A stretch of 64,000 nt of DNA from Allokutzneria sp. A3M-2-11 16 (GCF_024213555.1 NZ_JANAVO010000001.1:992001-1056000), one strand, 5' to 3'. Positions 45,368 through 54,200 are shown, counted from the first letter of the stretch. Notes: generated from the letters alone by a model not told the origin. Numbers and translations are program-made.

Positions 45368-46696
45368 TCAGAACTTGTGGGTGTGCCAGCGGATCTCCAG
45401 CCGGGCGCCGCCCTCCGGCGAGGCGCCCGCGCGCACGCTGCCCTCCCTGCGGTGCACGACATCGGCCACCATCGCCAGGCCGAGACCCGCTCCCCCGGAG
45501 TCGCGGTCCCGCGCGCCGTGCACCCGGTAGAACCGGTCGAACACGCGCTCCCGGTGCTCGGGCGGGATGCCTTCGCCGTCGTCGTCGACCACGAGACGCG
45601 CTTGTGGCCCGGCGGGCAGCACCATGACGCGCACCTGCGTCCTGGCGTAACGGCGAGCGTTGCGCAGCAGGTTGTCCAGGACCAGCTCCACCTCCTGCCC
45701 GGTGGCGCGCACCCACACGGGCACGAACGTCTCCACGCGGACCAGCGGCCCGTCGTCCGGCTGGCGGCGCACGACGTCGCGGACGAGGCCGGTCAGCTCG
45801 ACGGCGTCCACCGGCGGGAGCGCCGCCGTGTCGGAGCGGGCCAGCTTCAGCAGGTGGTCGACCACCTCGGAGAGCCGTTCCGCCTCGATGGCGACCTCTT
45901 CGAGGACTTCCTGCGCTTCGTCGGGATCGGGGTAGGCGACCGCGACCTCGGCCTGGGCGCGGATGGACGCGACCGGAGAACGGAGTTCGTGCGCGGCGGC
46001 GCCGCTGAACTGGCGCATCCGCTCCGCCGACTCGTCGCGGCGGGCGAGCAGGCTGTTCAGCGCCTCGGCCAGGGAGTGGAGTTCGTCGCGGGCTTCGGGA
46101 AGCGGCAGCCGCTCCCCCGCGGGCAGGGCTTGGGCGGCCGAGCGCATCCGTTCCACCGGCCGCAACGACCAGCGCACGGTGACCCACGCGGTGAACGCGA
46201 CCGCTGCGGTGCCGAGCAGGGCCACGGGCACGAACCAGACGGCGATGTTCTCGAACAGCCGCAGGTGATCGCCCGCGTCCAGCCCGGCCAGCACGAGCCG
46301 CGGCGAGCCGTCTGGCGCGCTGACGACGTTCGGCTTCCACCTGGTCGAGTTGTAGTTGCGGTACACCGTCATCGGCCCGCCCGCGAGCAACGAGCGGACC
46401 TCCGACGGGTAGAGGTCTACTGGACTGTTGCCGTCAAGGGGCTCCCCCGCCGTGTTGAGCACGCGCACCAGCACCGCGCCCTCCTGGGTCGGGGTGGGCT
46501 TGCCGTCCGCGACCGAGCTTGACGCGGCCAGCAGCACGCCCTGGAGCTGGTTGTCCATCTGATCGGTGAGGCCCTTGGTCAGCACCGTGGCCATCACCTG
46601 CGCGAGCACCAGGAAGCCGCCGAGCGCCGCCGCGGCGGCGACCATCGTGATGCGCCCGCGCAGACTGCGGCCGCGCCACCAGCGCAGAACCCTCAT
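45368..46696 (-). CDS. Sensor histidine kinase (HAMP, HisKA, HATPase)
   Basis: 442 residues, start overlapping the response-regulator stop (ATGA). Two membrane helices (about 18-40 and 165-188) flank an extracytoplasmic domain of about 120 residues. A HAMP linker leads to the H-box AAHELRSPVASIR, followed by the N-box ELVLDNLLRNARR and the ATP lid GGAGLGLAMVADVV. It autophosphorylates on the H-box His and passes phosphate to its partner. The signal is unknown; the overall type is similar to MprB or CutS kinases. The paired boxes at 47435-47482 and 5807-5835 are candidate targets of the system. Confidence 0.93.
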   Translation of the reverse strand: MRVLRWWRGRSLRGRITMVAAAAALGGFLVLAQVMATVLTKGLTDQMDNQLQGVLLAASSSVADGKPTPTQEGAVLVRVLNTAGEPLDGNSPVDLYPSEVRSLLAGGPMTVYRNYNSTRWKPNVVSAPDGSPRLVLAGLDAGDHLRLFENIAVWFVPVALLGTAAVAFTAWVTVRWSLRPVERMRSAAQALPAGERLPLPEARDELHSLAEALNSLLARRDESAERMRQFSGAAAHELRSPVASIRAQAEVAVAYPDPDEAQEVLEEVAIEAERLSEVVDHLLKLARSDTAALPPVDAVELTGLVRDVVRRQPDDGPLVRVETFVPVWVRATGQEVELVLDNLLRNARRYARTQVRVMVLPAGPQARLVVDDDGEGIPPEHRERVFDRFYRVHGARDRDSGGAGLGLAMVADVVHRREGSVRAGASPEGGARLEIRWHTHKF

Positions 46697-47400
46697 GTCT
46701 CGGCGGCGGTCTCGTCGACCGCGAGGTAGCCGTGACCCCGGACGGTGCGCACGAGGTGCCCGGCTCCTGCGGCGTCCAGCTTGCGGCGGAGGTAGCCCAC
46801 GTACACCTCGACGGCGTTGCGGGTGGCCGCCTGCTCGTCGCCCCAGACCGTGCGCAGCAGGTCGTCCTTGGCGACGACGGTGCCCGCGCGCCCGGCGAGC
46901 GCGGTGAGCAGGGCGTACTCCCGCGGGCTCAGCGGGACCGGCTCGCCGTCCCAGATCACCTCGCGCGCGGCCTGGTCGATCTCCAGTCGGCCCAGCCGGA
47001 GCCGGGACCGGCCAGAGCCGCCCTCGGCCGCGTTGCGCCGCAGCAGCGCCTTGACCTGCGCGACCAGCACCATGAACGAGAACGGTTTGACGATGTAGCC
47101 GTCAGCTCCGAGGTCGAGCCCGTCGGCCTGGTCCACCTCGCCGTCCTTCGCGGAGAGCATCAGCACCGGGGTGGTGACGCCGTCCGCGCGCAGGTGCTGG
47201 AGCACCCGGTAACCCGACAGCCCCGGCAACATGATGTCCAGCAGGACGAGGTCGAACGCGCCGGTCAGCGCCGCGCGCAGGCCGCTGGGCCCGTCCTCGG
47301 CGGTGACCACGTCCATGCCCTCGGCGCGCAGTCCCCGCTGGAGGGCCCTGCGCACTCCGACCTCGTCGTCCACTACGAGCACCCGTGGCTTCACGTGCAC
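46693..47400 (-). CDS. OmpR/PhoB-family response regulator
   Basis: 235 residues. The receiver domain has the acidic pocket (VVDDEVGVRRAL), the phosphoacceptor Asp in FDLVLLDIMLPG and the KPFSF lysine loop. The C-terminal winged helix reads PLSPREYALLTALAGRAGTV and ends VRTVRGHGYLAV. Such regulators bind direct repeats about 11 bp apart, which matches the heptamers found 34 bp upstream of its start and upstream of sigE. It is divergent from the LolA-like/ABC operon. Confidence 0.95.
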   Translation of the reverse strand: MHVKPRVLVVDDEVGVRRALQRGLRAEGMDVVTAEDGPSGLRAALTGAFDLVLLDIMLPGLSGYRVLQHLRADGVTTPVLMLSAKDGEVDQADGLDLGADGYIVKPFSFMVLVAQVKALLRRNAAEGGSGRSRLRLGRLEIDQAAREVIWDGEPVPLSPREYALLTALAGRAGTVVAKDDLLRTVWGDEQAATRNAVEVYVGYLRRKLDAAGAGHLVRTVRGHGYLAVDETAAET

Positions 47401-47413
47401 AGCATGCCCTTAG

Positions 47414-47482
47414 CTGAGAGTCTTGGGGTTCACCCTCTCAGTGCTCTCTCAGCCTGCGGCAGCGGTCTCAGGTCTATCTCAG
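47414..47482. promoter_or_regulatory. Paired 11-bp-phased CTCTCAG boxes
   Basis: CTCTCAG occurs at 47435-47441 and 47446-47452 (11 bp apart); GTCTCAG at 47465-47471 and ATCTCAG at 47476-47482 (11 bp apart). One inverted copy, CTGAGAG, lies at 47414-47420. All four forward copies point to the LolA-like gene at 47540. The region lies between that gene and the response-regulator gene, so it is the natural place for a PhoB-type protein to bind. The identical motif occurs in triplicate upstream of sigE. Confidence 0.75.
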
Positions 47483-47539
47483 CGTGGTGCGTGCACTGTC
47501 GTCATCACGGAGGGAAACCCGTCCGAGGAGGAGACGAAC

Positions 47540-48661
47540 ATGGATCGGAAGAAGGCCACAGTCGCCGCGGCCGCGGTCGGCGCGCTCGCCGGTGCGGTCG
47601 GGCTGACCGTGCTGGCCATGCCATCTGGTGCGGGTGCCGCCCCCGTGCTGCCCCCGGTGAACCCGGAGCAGCTGGTGCAGTCGGTGCTCAGCCAGAAGGA
47701 GATTCCGGCGCTGGGGGGCACCGTCGAGGGCAAGACCAACCTCGGTATCCCGGCGATCCCGAATCTCCCGCAGGAGCTCAGCGGGATGTCCGCGAAGGTC
47801 TGGTCGGACGGCACCGGCAAGTCCCGCGTGTCCACCAGCAAGACCGGCAGCGAGAAGATCGCGGTCAACGACGGCACCACCGCGTGGAGCTACGACTCCA
47901 GCACGAAGGTCGTCACGAAGCACACCTACGACAAGTCGAAGGCCCCGAAGGAACGCCCCTCGGAGCTCAACGACCCCGCCGCCGCGGCCAAGCAGATCAT
48001 CGACGTGATCCGGCCGAACAGCAGCATCTCGGTGGACGGCACGGCGAGCGTCGCCGGCCGTGACGCCTACGAGCTGGTGCTCGCCCCGGCCCCGACCGAG
48101 CGCACGCTGCTGCGCGAGGTCCGGATCGCCGTCGACGCCGAGAAGCGGATCCCGCTGCGGGTGGTCGTGCTGGCCAACGGCTCCAGCGACCCGGTCGCCC
48201 AGTTCGGCTTCACCAAGCTGGACATCGGCGCGCAGGACCCGAAGCTGTTCACCTTCACCCCGCCCGCGGGCGCGAAGGTCGAGGACTCCACCGGCAAGTT
48301 CAAGGACTTCGAGAACTCCCACCGCGAGGAGTTCGAGAAGAACCGCAAGCCGGGCGAGACCCCGAAGCTGCCGGACAACGACCTGTTCAAGGTCATCGGT
48401 GAGGGCTGGGACACCACCGTCGCCGGGCGGCTGCCCAAGCAGGACCAGCTGCCCAAGAACGACCCCAAGAACGACAAGGCCCAGGGGCAGAACCCGATGG
48501 ACCTGGTCAAGCAGTTCGGCACCAAGGTCGAGGGACCGTGGGGCAAGGGCTACCTGATCACGACCAAGGTCGGCACCGGCCTGCTCACCGAGGACGGCCG
48601 CTTCGCCGCGGGCGCCGTTCCGTCCCAGGTGCTCATCGAGGCGATCGGCACCGTGAAGTGA
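47540..48661 (+). CDS. LolA/RseB-like secreted protein
   Basis: 373 residues from ATG 47540 with AGGAGGAG upstream. The signal peptide (RKKATVAAAAVGALAGAVG, cleavage near GAGA) targets it outside. The fold is suggested by long beta strands with SAKVWSDGTGKSRVSTSK and RDAYELVLAPAPTERTLLR, typical of the LolA/RseB (DUF2092-like) family of lipid- or envelope-sensing proteins. It overlaps the following ABC gene (GTGA), so they are coupled. It may sense or carry a lipophilic envelope component. The two-component system next door likely controls it. Confidence 0.8.
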   Translation: MDRKKATVAAAAVGALAGAVGLTVLAMPSGAGAAPVLPPVNPEQLVQSVLSQKEIPALGGTVEGKTNLGIPAIPNLPQELSGMSAKVWSDGTGKSRVSTSKTGSEKIAVNDGTTAWSYDSSTKVVTKHTYDKSKAPKERPSELNDPAAAAKQIIDVIRPNSSISVDGTASVAGRDAYELVLAPAPTERTLLREVRIAVDAEKRIPLRVVVLANGSSDPVAQFGFTKLDIGAQDPKLFTFTPPAGAKVEDSTGKFKDFENSHREEFEKNRKPGETPKLPDNDLFKVIGEGWDTTVAGRLPKQDQLPKNDPKNDKAQGQNPMDLVKQFGTKVEGPWGKGYLITTKVGTGLLTEDGRFAAGAVPSQVLIEAIGTVK

Positions 48662-49647
48662 GCTTGAGCACCGAGCCGCTTGCGGCGACCGGTGCGGTGG
48701 GGGCGGCCCAGCAGGCCGCCCCCGCCCTCGCGGCCCGTACCAGCGGACTACGCAAGGTCTACGGACACACCGTCGCGGTCGACTGCGTCGACCTGGAGGT
48801 CCCGCAGGGCGCGGTGCTCGGCCTGCTGGGGCCCAACGGCTCCGGCAAGACCACAACGATCAGGATGCTGCTCGGCCTGACCCGGCCGAGCGCGGGCAGC
48901 GTCGAGCTGCTCGGGGTGCCCATGCCGGACGGCGCGGACCGCGCGCTGCCGCACGTGGGCGCGCTGGTGGAGGGGCCGGGGTTCCACCCGTTCCTGTCCG
49001 GGCGGGAGAACCTGCGCCGCTGCGCCGCCGCCGAACCGCTGCTGCCGACCGAGGGGATCTCCAGGGCCGTCGACGAGGCGCTGGAGCGGGTCGGGCTCGG
49101 GCACGCGGCGACGCGGAAGTACCGGGGGTACTCGCTCGGCATGAAGCAGCGGCTCGGCCTGGCCGCCGCGCTGCTGGTGCCGAGGCGGCTGGTGGTGCTC
49201 GACGAGCCCACGAACGGGCTGGATCCGGCGGGTACCAGGGAGATCCGCGCGGTGATGGCCGAGCTGCACGGGTCCGGGACCACGGTGGTCGTGTCCTCGC
49301 ACCTGCTCTCCGAGGTCGAGGCGACCTGCACGCACGTCGCCGTGCTGCACCAGGGCACCGCGGTGGCGCAGGGCTCGCTCGCCGAGCTGCTCGACGCCGG
49401 GACCCCAACCCTCACAGTGTCTACTGAGGACGTTCAGATCGCGGTGGACACTTTGCGGGACAACAGAATTCCATTTTGGTCCGATGTGGACAGTGTGCGG
49501 GTAGAGCTGGTGACGGCTACTCCGCAGCAGGTGATCGAGAAGCTCGTGCTCGCCGGGGTGGGCGTGCGTGAAGCGCGTCGTGAGCGGACCGGTCTTGAGG
49601 AGCTGTTCGCCCGGCTGACCGAGTCCGACGTGCGGGAGGGGTCATGA
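48658..49647 (+). CDS. ABC-type exporter ATP-binding protein
   Basis: 329 residues from a GTG overlapping the LolA-like stop (GTGA). Walker A is GPNGSGKTTTIRMLLG, the signature YSLGMKQRLGLAAAL, Walker B RLVVLDEPTNGLD, and the H-loop VVSSHLLSEVE. It belongs to the ABC-2 (CcmA/BceA-like) exporters and pairs with the permease encoded next. Such exporters move lipids, antibiotics or peptides; the envelope-related neighbours suggest a cell-surface role. Confidence 0.93.
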   Translation: MSLSTEPLAATGAVGAAQQAAPALAARTSGLRKVYGHTVAVDCVDLEVPQGAVLGLLGPNGSGKTTTIRMLLGLTRPSAGSVELLGVPMPDGADRALPHVGALVEGPGFHPFLSGRENLRRCAAAEPLLPTEGISRAVDEALERVGLGHAATRKYRGYSLGMKQRLGLAAALLVPRRLVVLDEPTNGLDPAGTREIRAVMAELHGSGTTVVVSSHLLSEVEATCTHVAVLHQGTAVAQGSLAELLDAGTPTLTVSTEDVQIAVDTLRDNRIPFWSDVDSVRVELVTATPQQVIEKLVLAGVGVREARRERTGLEELFARLTESDVREGS

Positions 49648-50507
49648 CGACGGCATCGATCGCTTCGCCGCAGCTGCTGGAGAGAACCCCTCGGGCACCG
49701 CTGGGCAGGCTGTTGGGGGCGGAGCTGCGGTGGGTGCTGCGGCGGCCGAGGACGCTGGCGGCGTTCGGGGTGCTCGCGCTGGTCCCGCTCGGGCTCGGCC
49801 TGCTGATGTCGATGATGGACTTCGGTGCCGCTCCGCTCCAGGGCCCACCGGTGCTGGCGTCGTTGCTGGGCAACGGGATGGTGCTGCCGCTGGCGGCGAT
49901 GGGCATGGCGATGCCGCTGCTGATGCCGATGATCGTCTCGATGACCGCGGCGGACGCGATCGCGGGCGAGTCGTCCCACGGCACGTTGCGCGGCCTGCTG
50001 ATCGCCCCGATCGGCCGCACCAGGCTGGTCGTCGTGAAGGCGGTCGGCGTCGCCGCGGTGACCGCGCTGGCAGTCGCGGTGCTCGCGCTGCTCGGCATCA
50101 CAGCGGGCGTGGCTTTCACCGGCACCACCGAGTTCACGTCGCTGTCGGGAACCTCGCTGACCTTCATGGAGGGCATCGGGCGCGTCGGCGTCGCGGCCGC
50201 GTGGGTGTGGCTGCAGATGTTCGCGGTGGCGGCAGTCGCGCTGGCGCTGTCCTCGCTCACCGACCACCCCCTCGTGGTGCTGGCGGTGATGATGGGCACG
50301 CTGATCGTGTTCGCCGTGCTCGGGGGGATCGGCGACCTGTCGTGGCTGCACCCGGTGTTGCTGACGACCGGGTGGATGTCGGTGATCGACGTGATCCGCG
50401 ACCCGATGGAATCGACCGCGCTCGTGGAGAGCTCGGTCCGCGCGCTCTGCTACATCGTGATCGGCCTGTCCGCCACGATCGCCCGCATGGCCACCAAGGA
50501 CAGCTGA
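49644..50507 (+). CDS. ABC-2 type permease
   Basis: 287 residues, start overlapping the ATPase stop (ATGA). Six hydrophobic segments, including TLAAFGVLALVPLGLGLLMS and AVTALAVAVLALLGITAGVA, make it the membrane half of the exporter. The conserved cytoplasmic loop ADAIAGESSHGTLRGLLIAP, typical of ABC-2 permeases, is present. Its stop is 21 bp before a nested hairpin element that also contains the end of the convergent thiQ. Confidence 0.9.
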   Translation: MTTASIASPQLLERTPRAPLGRLLGAELRWVLRRPRTLAAFGVLALVPLGLGLLMSMMDFGAAPLQGPPVLASLLGNGMVLPLAAMGMAMPLLMPMIVSMTAADAIAGESSHGTLRGLLIAPIGRTRLVVVKAVGVAAVTALAVAVLALLGITAGVAFTGTTEFTSLSGTSLTFMEGIGRVGVAAAWVWLQMFAVAAVALALSSLTDHPLVVLAVMMGTLIVFAVLGGIGDLSWLHPVLLTTGWMSVIDVIRDPMESTALVESSVRALCYIVIGLSATIARMATKDS

Positions 50508-50527
50508 CCCTCAGCCCGGGTTAGGGC

Positions 50528-50647
50528 GTCTTCAAGTACCCCCAACCCCCTCCCCAGCGATCGCTAACCACCCCCAACCCCCGTTCACTCGGGGAGGTTG
50601 GGGGTGGTTAGCGATGGGTGCAAGCGGGGTTCGGGGGACTTGAAGAC
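50528..50647. repeat. Nested-hairpin intergenic element, family 2, encoding the thiQ 3' end
   Basis: Outer arms GTCTTCAAG (50528-50536) and CTTGAAGAC (50639-50647) enclose a perfect 20-bp inner stem, ATCGCTAACCACCCCCAACC (50560-50579) with 50596-50615. The thiQ stop (50585-50587) lies in the inner loop, so the element supplies the last 20 or so residues of ThiQ. It also lies downstream of the convergent ABC-2 permease gene and may terminate both transcripts. Confidence 0.88.
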
Positions 50648-51403
50648 CTCCGAACCACAGTGCGGGCAGCGGACGGGCTCAGCCGAGGTGGTCTTGGTGC
50701 GGCCGAAGAATGCGGCGATGTCGGGGTCGGCGGGGTGGTGCCAGACTTCTTCGGGCGTGCCTGTCTGCACGATCTTTCCTTTGCGCATCAAAGCGATGCG
50801 GTCGGCCAAGGCGAACGCTTCGTCGTGATCGTGGGTGACCAGGAGCGCGGTCGCCCCAGCCCGGCGCAGAAGCACGGCGAGGTCCGCGGCGAGTTGCTCG
50901 CGCAGTGCGCGATCCAGCGCTGACAGAGGTTCATCGAGCAGCAACAGCTTCGGCCGCGGTGCGAGGGCGCGCGCCAACGCCACGCGCTGCTGTTCTCCCC
51001 CGGACAGCTCCGTGGTGCGCCGTGAGCCGTACCCGGGAAGGCCGACCAGGTCGAGGAGTTCCGCGACGCGCTCGGCCTGCGCCTTCTTGTCCGCGCCCCG
51101 CATGCGCAGCCCGAACGCGACGTTGCCCGCCACATCGCGATGCGGAAACAGTTGGCCGTCTTGGAAAACGAGACCGAAGCCGCGCTGGTGGACCGGCACG
51201 TCGGCCAGGTCCGCACCGTCCCACTGCACGGTGCCGGAGTGGGCGCGCTCCAGACCCGCGACGGCGCGCAGCAGCGTCGACTTGCCGCAGCCGGAGGGGC
51301 CGAGCAACGCGAGCACCTCTCCGTCCGCGATCTCCAGGTCCACATCGGACACGGCGACCGTTTGTCCATAGTGGACGTTCAAGGTGCTGAGCCGGAGGCC
51401 CAT
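50585..51403 (-). CDS. thiQ: Thiamine ABC transporter ATP-binding protein ThiQ
   Basis: 272 residues, start overlapping the thiP stop (ATGA). Walker A GPSGCGKSTLLRAVAG, signature ELSGGEQQRVALARAL, Walker B KLLLLDEPLSALD and the H-loop LLVTHDHDEAFAL are present. The gene belongs to the riboswitch-controlled thiamine operon. The C-terminal tail includes CPHCGSEVF and then a sequence encoded by the nested hairpin element, ending SLTTPNLPE; this tail is not part of the family core and has probably been replaced by insertion of the element. Confidence 0.9.
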   Translation of the reverse strand: MGLRLSTLNVHYGQTVAVSDVDLEIADGEVLALLGPSGCGKSTLLRAVAGLERAHSGTVQWDGADLADVPVHQRGFGLVFQDGQLFPHRDVAGNVAFGLRMRGADKKAQAERVAELLDLVGLPGYGSRRTTELSGGEQQRVALARALAPRPKLLLLDEPLSALDRALREQLAADLAVLLRRAGATALLVTHDHDEAFALADRIALMRKGKIVQTGTPEEVWHHPADPDIAAFFGRTKTTSAEPVRCPHCGSEVFKSPEPRLHPSLTTPNLPE

Positions 51404-52998
51404 CAGAACTCTCCAAGGGCTTCGGTGCCGACGCGGACACGCTCGATCAACGCGACGGCGGCGACTGTGACGATCATCAGCAGCACGCAGGACGCATAGG
51501 CCATCTGCACGTTCAGCTCACCCGGCCGGGAGATCAGCCGGGAGATCGCCACCGGCAGCGTCGGCGCGTCCGGCCGCACCAGGAAGCTGGTCGCCCCGAA
51601 CTCGCCGAGCGCGACCACGTAACCGAATCCCGCCGCGGCGAGCAGCGACCGCCCCACGAACGGCAGGTCGACCTCGCGCCACACCCGCAACGGCGAGGCG
51701 CCGAGCGTCGCGGCGGCCTGACGGAGGCGGTCGTCGATCGCCCGCAGCACGGGCAGCACCGTCCGGACGATCAACGGCATCACCACGAGCGCCTGCGCGA
51801 ACGGCACCAGGATCGGCGACGAGCGGAGATCACCGGGCAAGGCGTCCATGGTGACGAGGTAGCCGAAGCCAACGGTCACGGCGGACACCCCGAGCGGGAG
51901 CATCAGCGCCATGTCCATCGCCTCGGCGAGCCGTCCGCGACGCCGCCGGAGCTGAGACAGCACAACCGCCGCGAGGACCCCGAGGACCATCGCGAGGAGC
52001 GTCGCGTCGAAAGCGGTCCGCAGGGAGTTCAACGCGGCATCCAGACCCGACACGCCCAAGGTAGACCGCGCCGCATCGCCCGCGAGCGCCGCGTAACCGG
52101 CAAGACTCCAACCGTCCCTTGTGGACAGTGATTGACTGATCAACGAGAAGACGGGCAGCAGCAACAGCACTACGACAATGACTGCCGCCGCAACCACGAT
52201 CCACTCAGCGCCTTCGGGACGCCGAGCCGTCTCTGTACGGCTGCGCAGCGCCAGCGCGGTCTCGCGCTTGCGCCGCGCGATGGCTCCAACGAGAAGCGCG
52301 CCGACCACGGCGACGAGCTGCAGGAGCGAGAGAGCCGCGGCGCCGGGAAGGTCCAGCAACTGCACGGTGCGCAGGTAGATCTCGGTCTCCAGCGTCCGGT
52401 ACTCGGAACCCCCGAGCACCAGGACCACTCCGAAACTCGTTGCGCAGAACAGGAAAACGACGGCGAGGGCCGACCCTATCGCGGGCGCGAGCGCGGGCAA
52501 AGTCACCGAAGTGAAGGCGCGCCAACGGGAAGCACCCAGCGCACGCGCGGCGTCCTCGGCTCGGCGATCGAGGTTCGCCCACAGGCCGCCAACCGTCCGA
52601 GCGACCACTGCGACGTTGAAGAACGCGTTGGCCAGCACGATCGCGACCACACCGCCATCGCCGAACGTCGAGCGGAAAGCCATGCCCACCACCAATGTGG
52701 GCAGCACGAACGGGATCGTGACGATCAGCCGGACCAGCGCCCGCCCGCGCACCGCACAGCGCGCGAGCAGGTAGGCCACCGGAAGCCCGGCCAGCAGGGC
52801 GACCACTGTGGACGCTGCCGCCTGGCCGAGCGTGAAGGCCACGAGCTCCCAGGTCTGCGGGTCCGCGAGCACCGCGCCGACCCCGGACTCGCTCAGCCCC
52901 AGGCCGAGGATGGCCGCGACCGGCCAGGCGAAGAACACGACGAGGAACAGCAGCGGAACCACTGCTCCCACGCCGAGAAGAGCCTTCGTACCGCGCAC
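51403..52998 (-). CDS. thiP: Thiamine ABC transporter permease ThiP (two fused permease units)
   Basis: 531 residues from GTG 52998, 2 bp after the thiB stop; the frame is open upstream inside thiB but without permease similarity. About twelve membrane helices form two ABC permease halves, as in ThiP. ATPase-contacting loops are visible in both halves: ARALGASRWRAFTSVTLPAL and AATLGASPLRVWREVDLPF. It moves thiamine or a derivative across the membrane. The pairing with a TPP riboswitch upstream supports the substrate. Confidence 0.93.
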   Translation of the reverse strand: MRGTKALLGVGAVVPLLFLVVFFAWPVAAILGLGLSESGVGAVLADPQTWELVAFTLGQAAASTVVALLAGLPVAYLLARCAVRGRALVRLIVTIPFVLPTLVVGMAFRSTFGDGGVVAIVLANAFFNVAVVARTVGGLWANLDRRAEDAARALGASRWRAFTSVTLPALAPAIGSALAVVFLFCATSFGVVLVLGGSEYRTLETEIYLRTVQLLDLPGAAALSLLQLVAVVGALLVGAIARRKRETALALRSRTETARRPEGAEWIVVAAAVIVVVLLLLPVFSLISQSLSTRDGWSLAGYAALAGDAARSTLGVSGLDAALNSLRTAFDATLLAMVLGVLAAVVLSQLRRRRGRLAEAMDMALMLPLGVSAVTVGFGYLVTMDALPGDLRSSPILVPFAQALVVMPLIVRTVLPVLRAIDDRLRQAAATLGASPLRVWREVDLPFVGRSLLAAAGFGYVVALGEFGATSFLVRPDAPTLPVAISRLISRPGELNVQMAYASCVLLMIVTVAAVALIERVRVGTEALGEF

Positions 52999-53000
52999 CG

Positions 53001-54044
53001 TCAGCCCTGCACGATGGACCGCCACAGGGCGAGCCAGCGCTCGCGGTCGCGATCGACCTGCTGCGCGGGCAGCTCCAGCGCCTTGGTCGGCAGTGGCGCG
53101 GCGACCTGCCAGGACTGAGGCAGGGCAACGCCTTCGCGCGTCGGGTAGACGAACATCTGCTCGGCCAGCTGCGACTGCACCTTGTCCGACAACAGGAAGT
53201 CCACGACCTTGCGCGCGCCGTCCGCGTTCTTCGCGCCGTTGAGCACACCCGCGTACTCCACCTGCCGGTAGCACCCGTTGAGCAGCGCCTTGGTGCGCGG
53301 CTTGCCGTCCTGACCGACCTCGGCGGACGGCGATGAGGCGTAGGACACGACCAGCGGGCGCGGCCCCTTGCCGGAGGAACCGGAGAAGTCCTTGCTGTAG
53401 CTCTCCTCCCAGCCGCTGGCGACCTTGACGCCGTTGGCCTTGAGCTTCGTCCAGTACTCGGCCCAGCGCTCCTCGCCGAAGGTGGCGACGGTGGCGAACA
53501 GGAACGCGAGGCCGGGCGACGAGGTCGCCGGGTTCTGCACGACGAGCAGGTCCTTGAACCGCGGGTCGGTCAGGTCCGCGAGCGAGGTCGGCTCCGGAAT
53601 GCCGCGCTGGGCGAGGAAACCGGTGTCGATGTTGAGACACACGTCACCGACGTCGACCGCGCTGAGCCGGTCCTCACCGCCCGCGACGGCGTAGCGCTGC
53701 GCGCCCTTGGCAGCCTCCGGGCTCTTGTACGGCTGGAGCAGGTTCTGGCCGAGCGCGCGGGAGGCGTAGGTGGAGTCGATGCCGTAGACCGCGTCCGCCA
53801 GCGGGTTGCCCTTGGTGAGCACGAGCTGGTTGGTCATCTCGCCCGCGTCGCCGCGCCTGCTGATCTCGATGGTGATACCGGTGTTCTTGGTGAACTCGTC
53901 CAGCACCGGCTTCGGCAGCGCGAACGAGTTGTGCGTCACGAGGACGACCTTGTCACCGCCGGTCGCCGCTCCGTTGCCGCCCGTCAGCGAGCAGCCGCTG
54001 ACCAGCGCGAGCACCAGCAGCGCTCCGAGTGTTCTGCTCCGCAC
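53001..54044 (-). CDS. thiB: Thiamine ABC transporter substrate-binding lipoprotein ThiB
   Basis: 347 residues from GTG 54044 with AGGAGG 6 nt upstream; an upstream start (54077) would lie within the riboswitch-proximal leader. The signal peptide LGALLVLALVSGC has lipobox VSGC. KVVLVTHNSFALPKPVLDEF and GIDSTYASRAL are typical of thiamine-type type II binding proteins. It captures thiamine (or a phosphate) outside the cell for ThiP-ThiQ. The upstream TPP riboswitch makes the substrate call strong. Confidence 0.93.
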   Translation of the reverse strand: MRSRTLGALLVLALVSGCSLTGGNGAATGGDKVVLVTHNSFALPKPVLDEFTKNTGITIEISRRGDAGEMTNQLVLTKGNPLADAVYGIDSTYASRALGQNLLQPYKSPEAAKGAQRYAVAGGEDRLSAVDVGDVCLNIDTGFLAQRGIPEPTSLADLTDPRFKDLLVVQNPATSSPGLAFLFATVATFGEERWAEYWTKLKANGVKVASGWEESYSKDFSGSSGKGPRPLVVSYASSPSAEVGQDGKPRTKALLNGCYRQVEYAGVLNGAKNADGARKVVDFLLSDKVQSQLAEQMFVYPTREGVALPQSWQVAAPLPTKALELPAQQVDRDRERWLALWRSIVQG

Positions 54045-54097
54045 TTCGTCCCTCCTGGTCGCCGTTGTCGTGACCACGAGGCACCGCGAGCGGCGCG

Positions 54098-54200
54098 CAA
54101 CCTCCCTACACCGGCATGATCCGGATCAGGTTCGTACGGTCGAGGGCTGGCGGCCCTCCTCTCAGCCCGGCATACCGGGCTCCCGTGGCACCCCCAGCCT
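54098..54200 (-). promoter_or_regulatory. TPP riboswitch (THI element)
   Basis: On the minus strand the leader reads GGGGGTGCCACGGG, then GGGCTGAGAGG, an ACGAACCTGATCCGGATCAT block, and GCCGGTGTAGGGAGG, the conserved core of the TPP-sensing riboswitch. The variable stem between them is CCCGGTATGCCGGG-like. It ends about 54 bp upstream of the thiB start. Binding of thiamine diphosphate would reduce expression of thiBPQ. Confidence 0.95.

Noticed and set aside
51337-52126. Cluster of DnaA-box-like GTCCAC words considered as a replication origin
   Set aside because: They lie inside thiP/thiQ coding sequence, there is no dnaA or dnaN nearby and no A/T-rich unwinding region, and the words carry an extra GGAC half absent from DnaA boxes.
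51403-53640. A 745-codon frame extending ThiP upstream into thiB
   Set aside because: Permease similarity and membrane helices begin only after the GTG at 52998, which directly follows the thiB stop.
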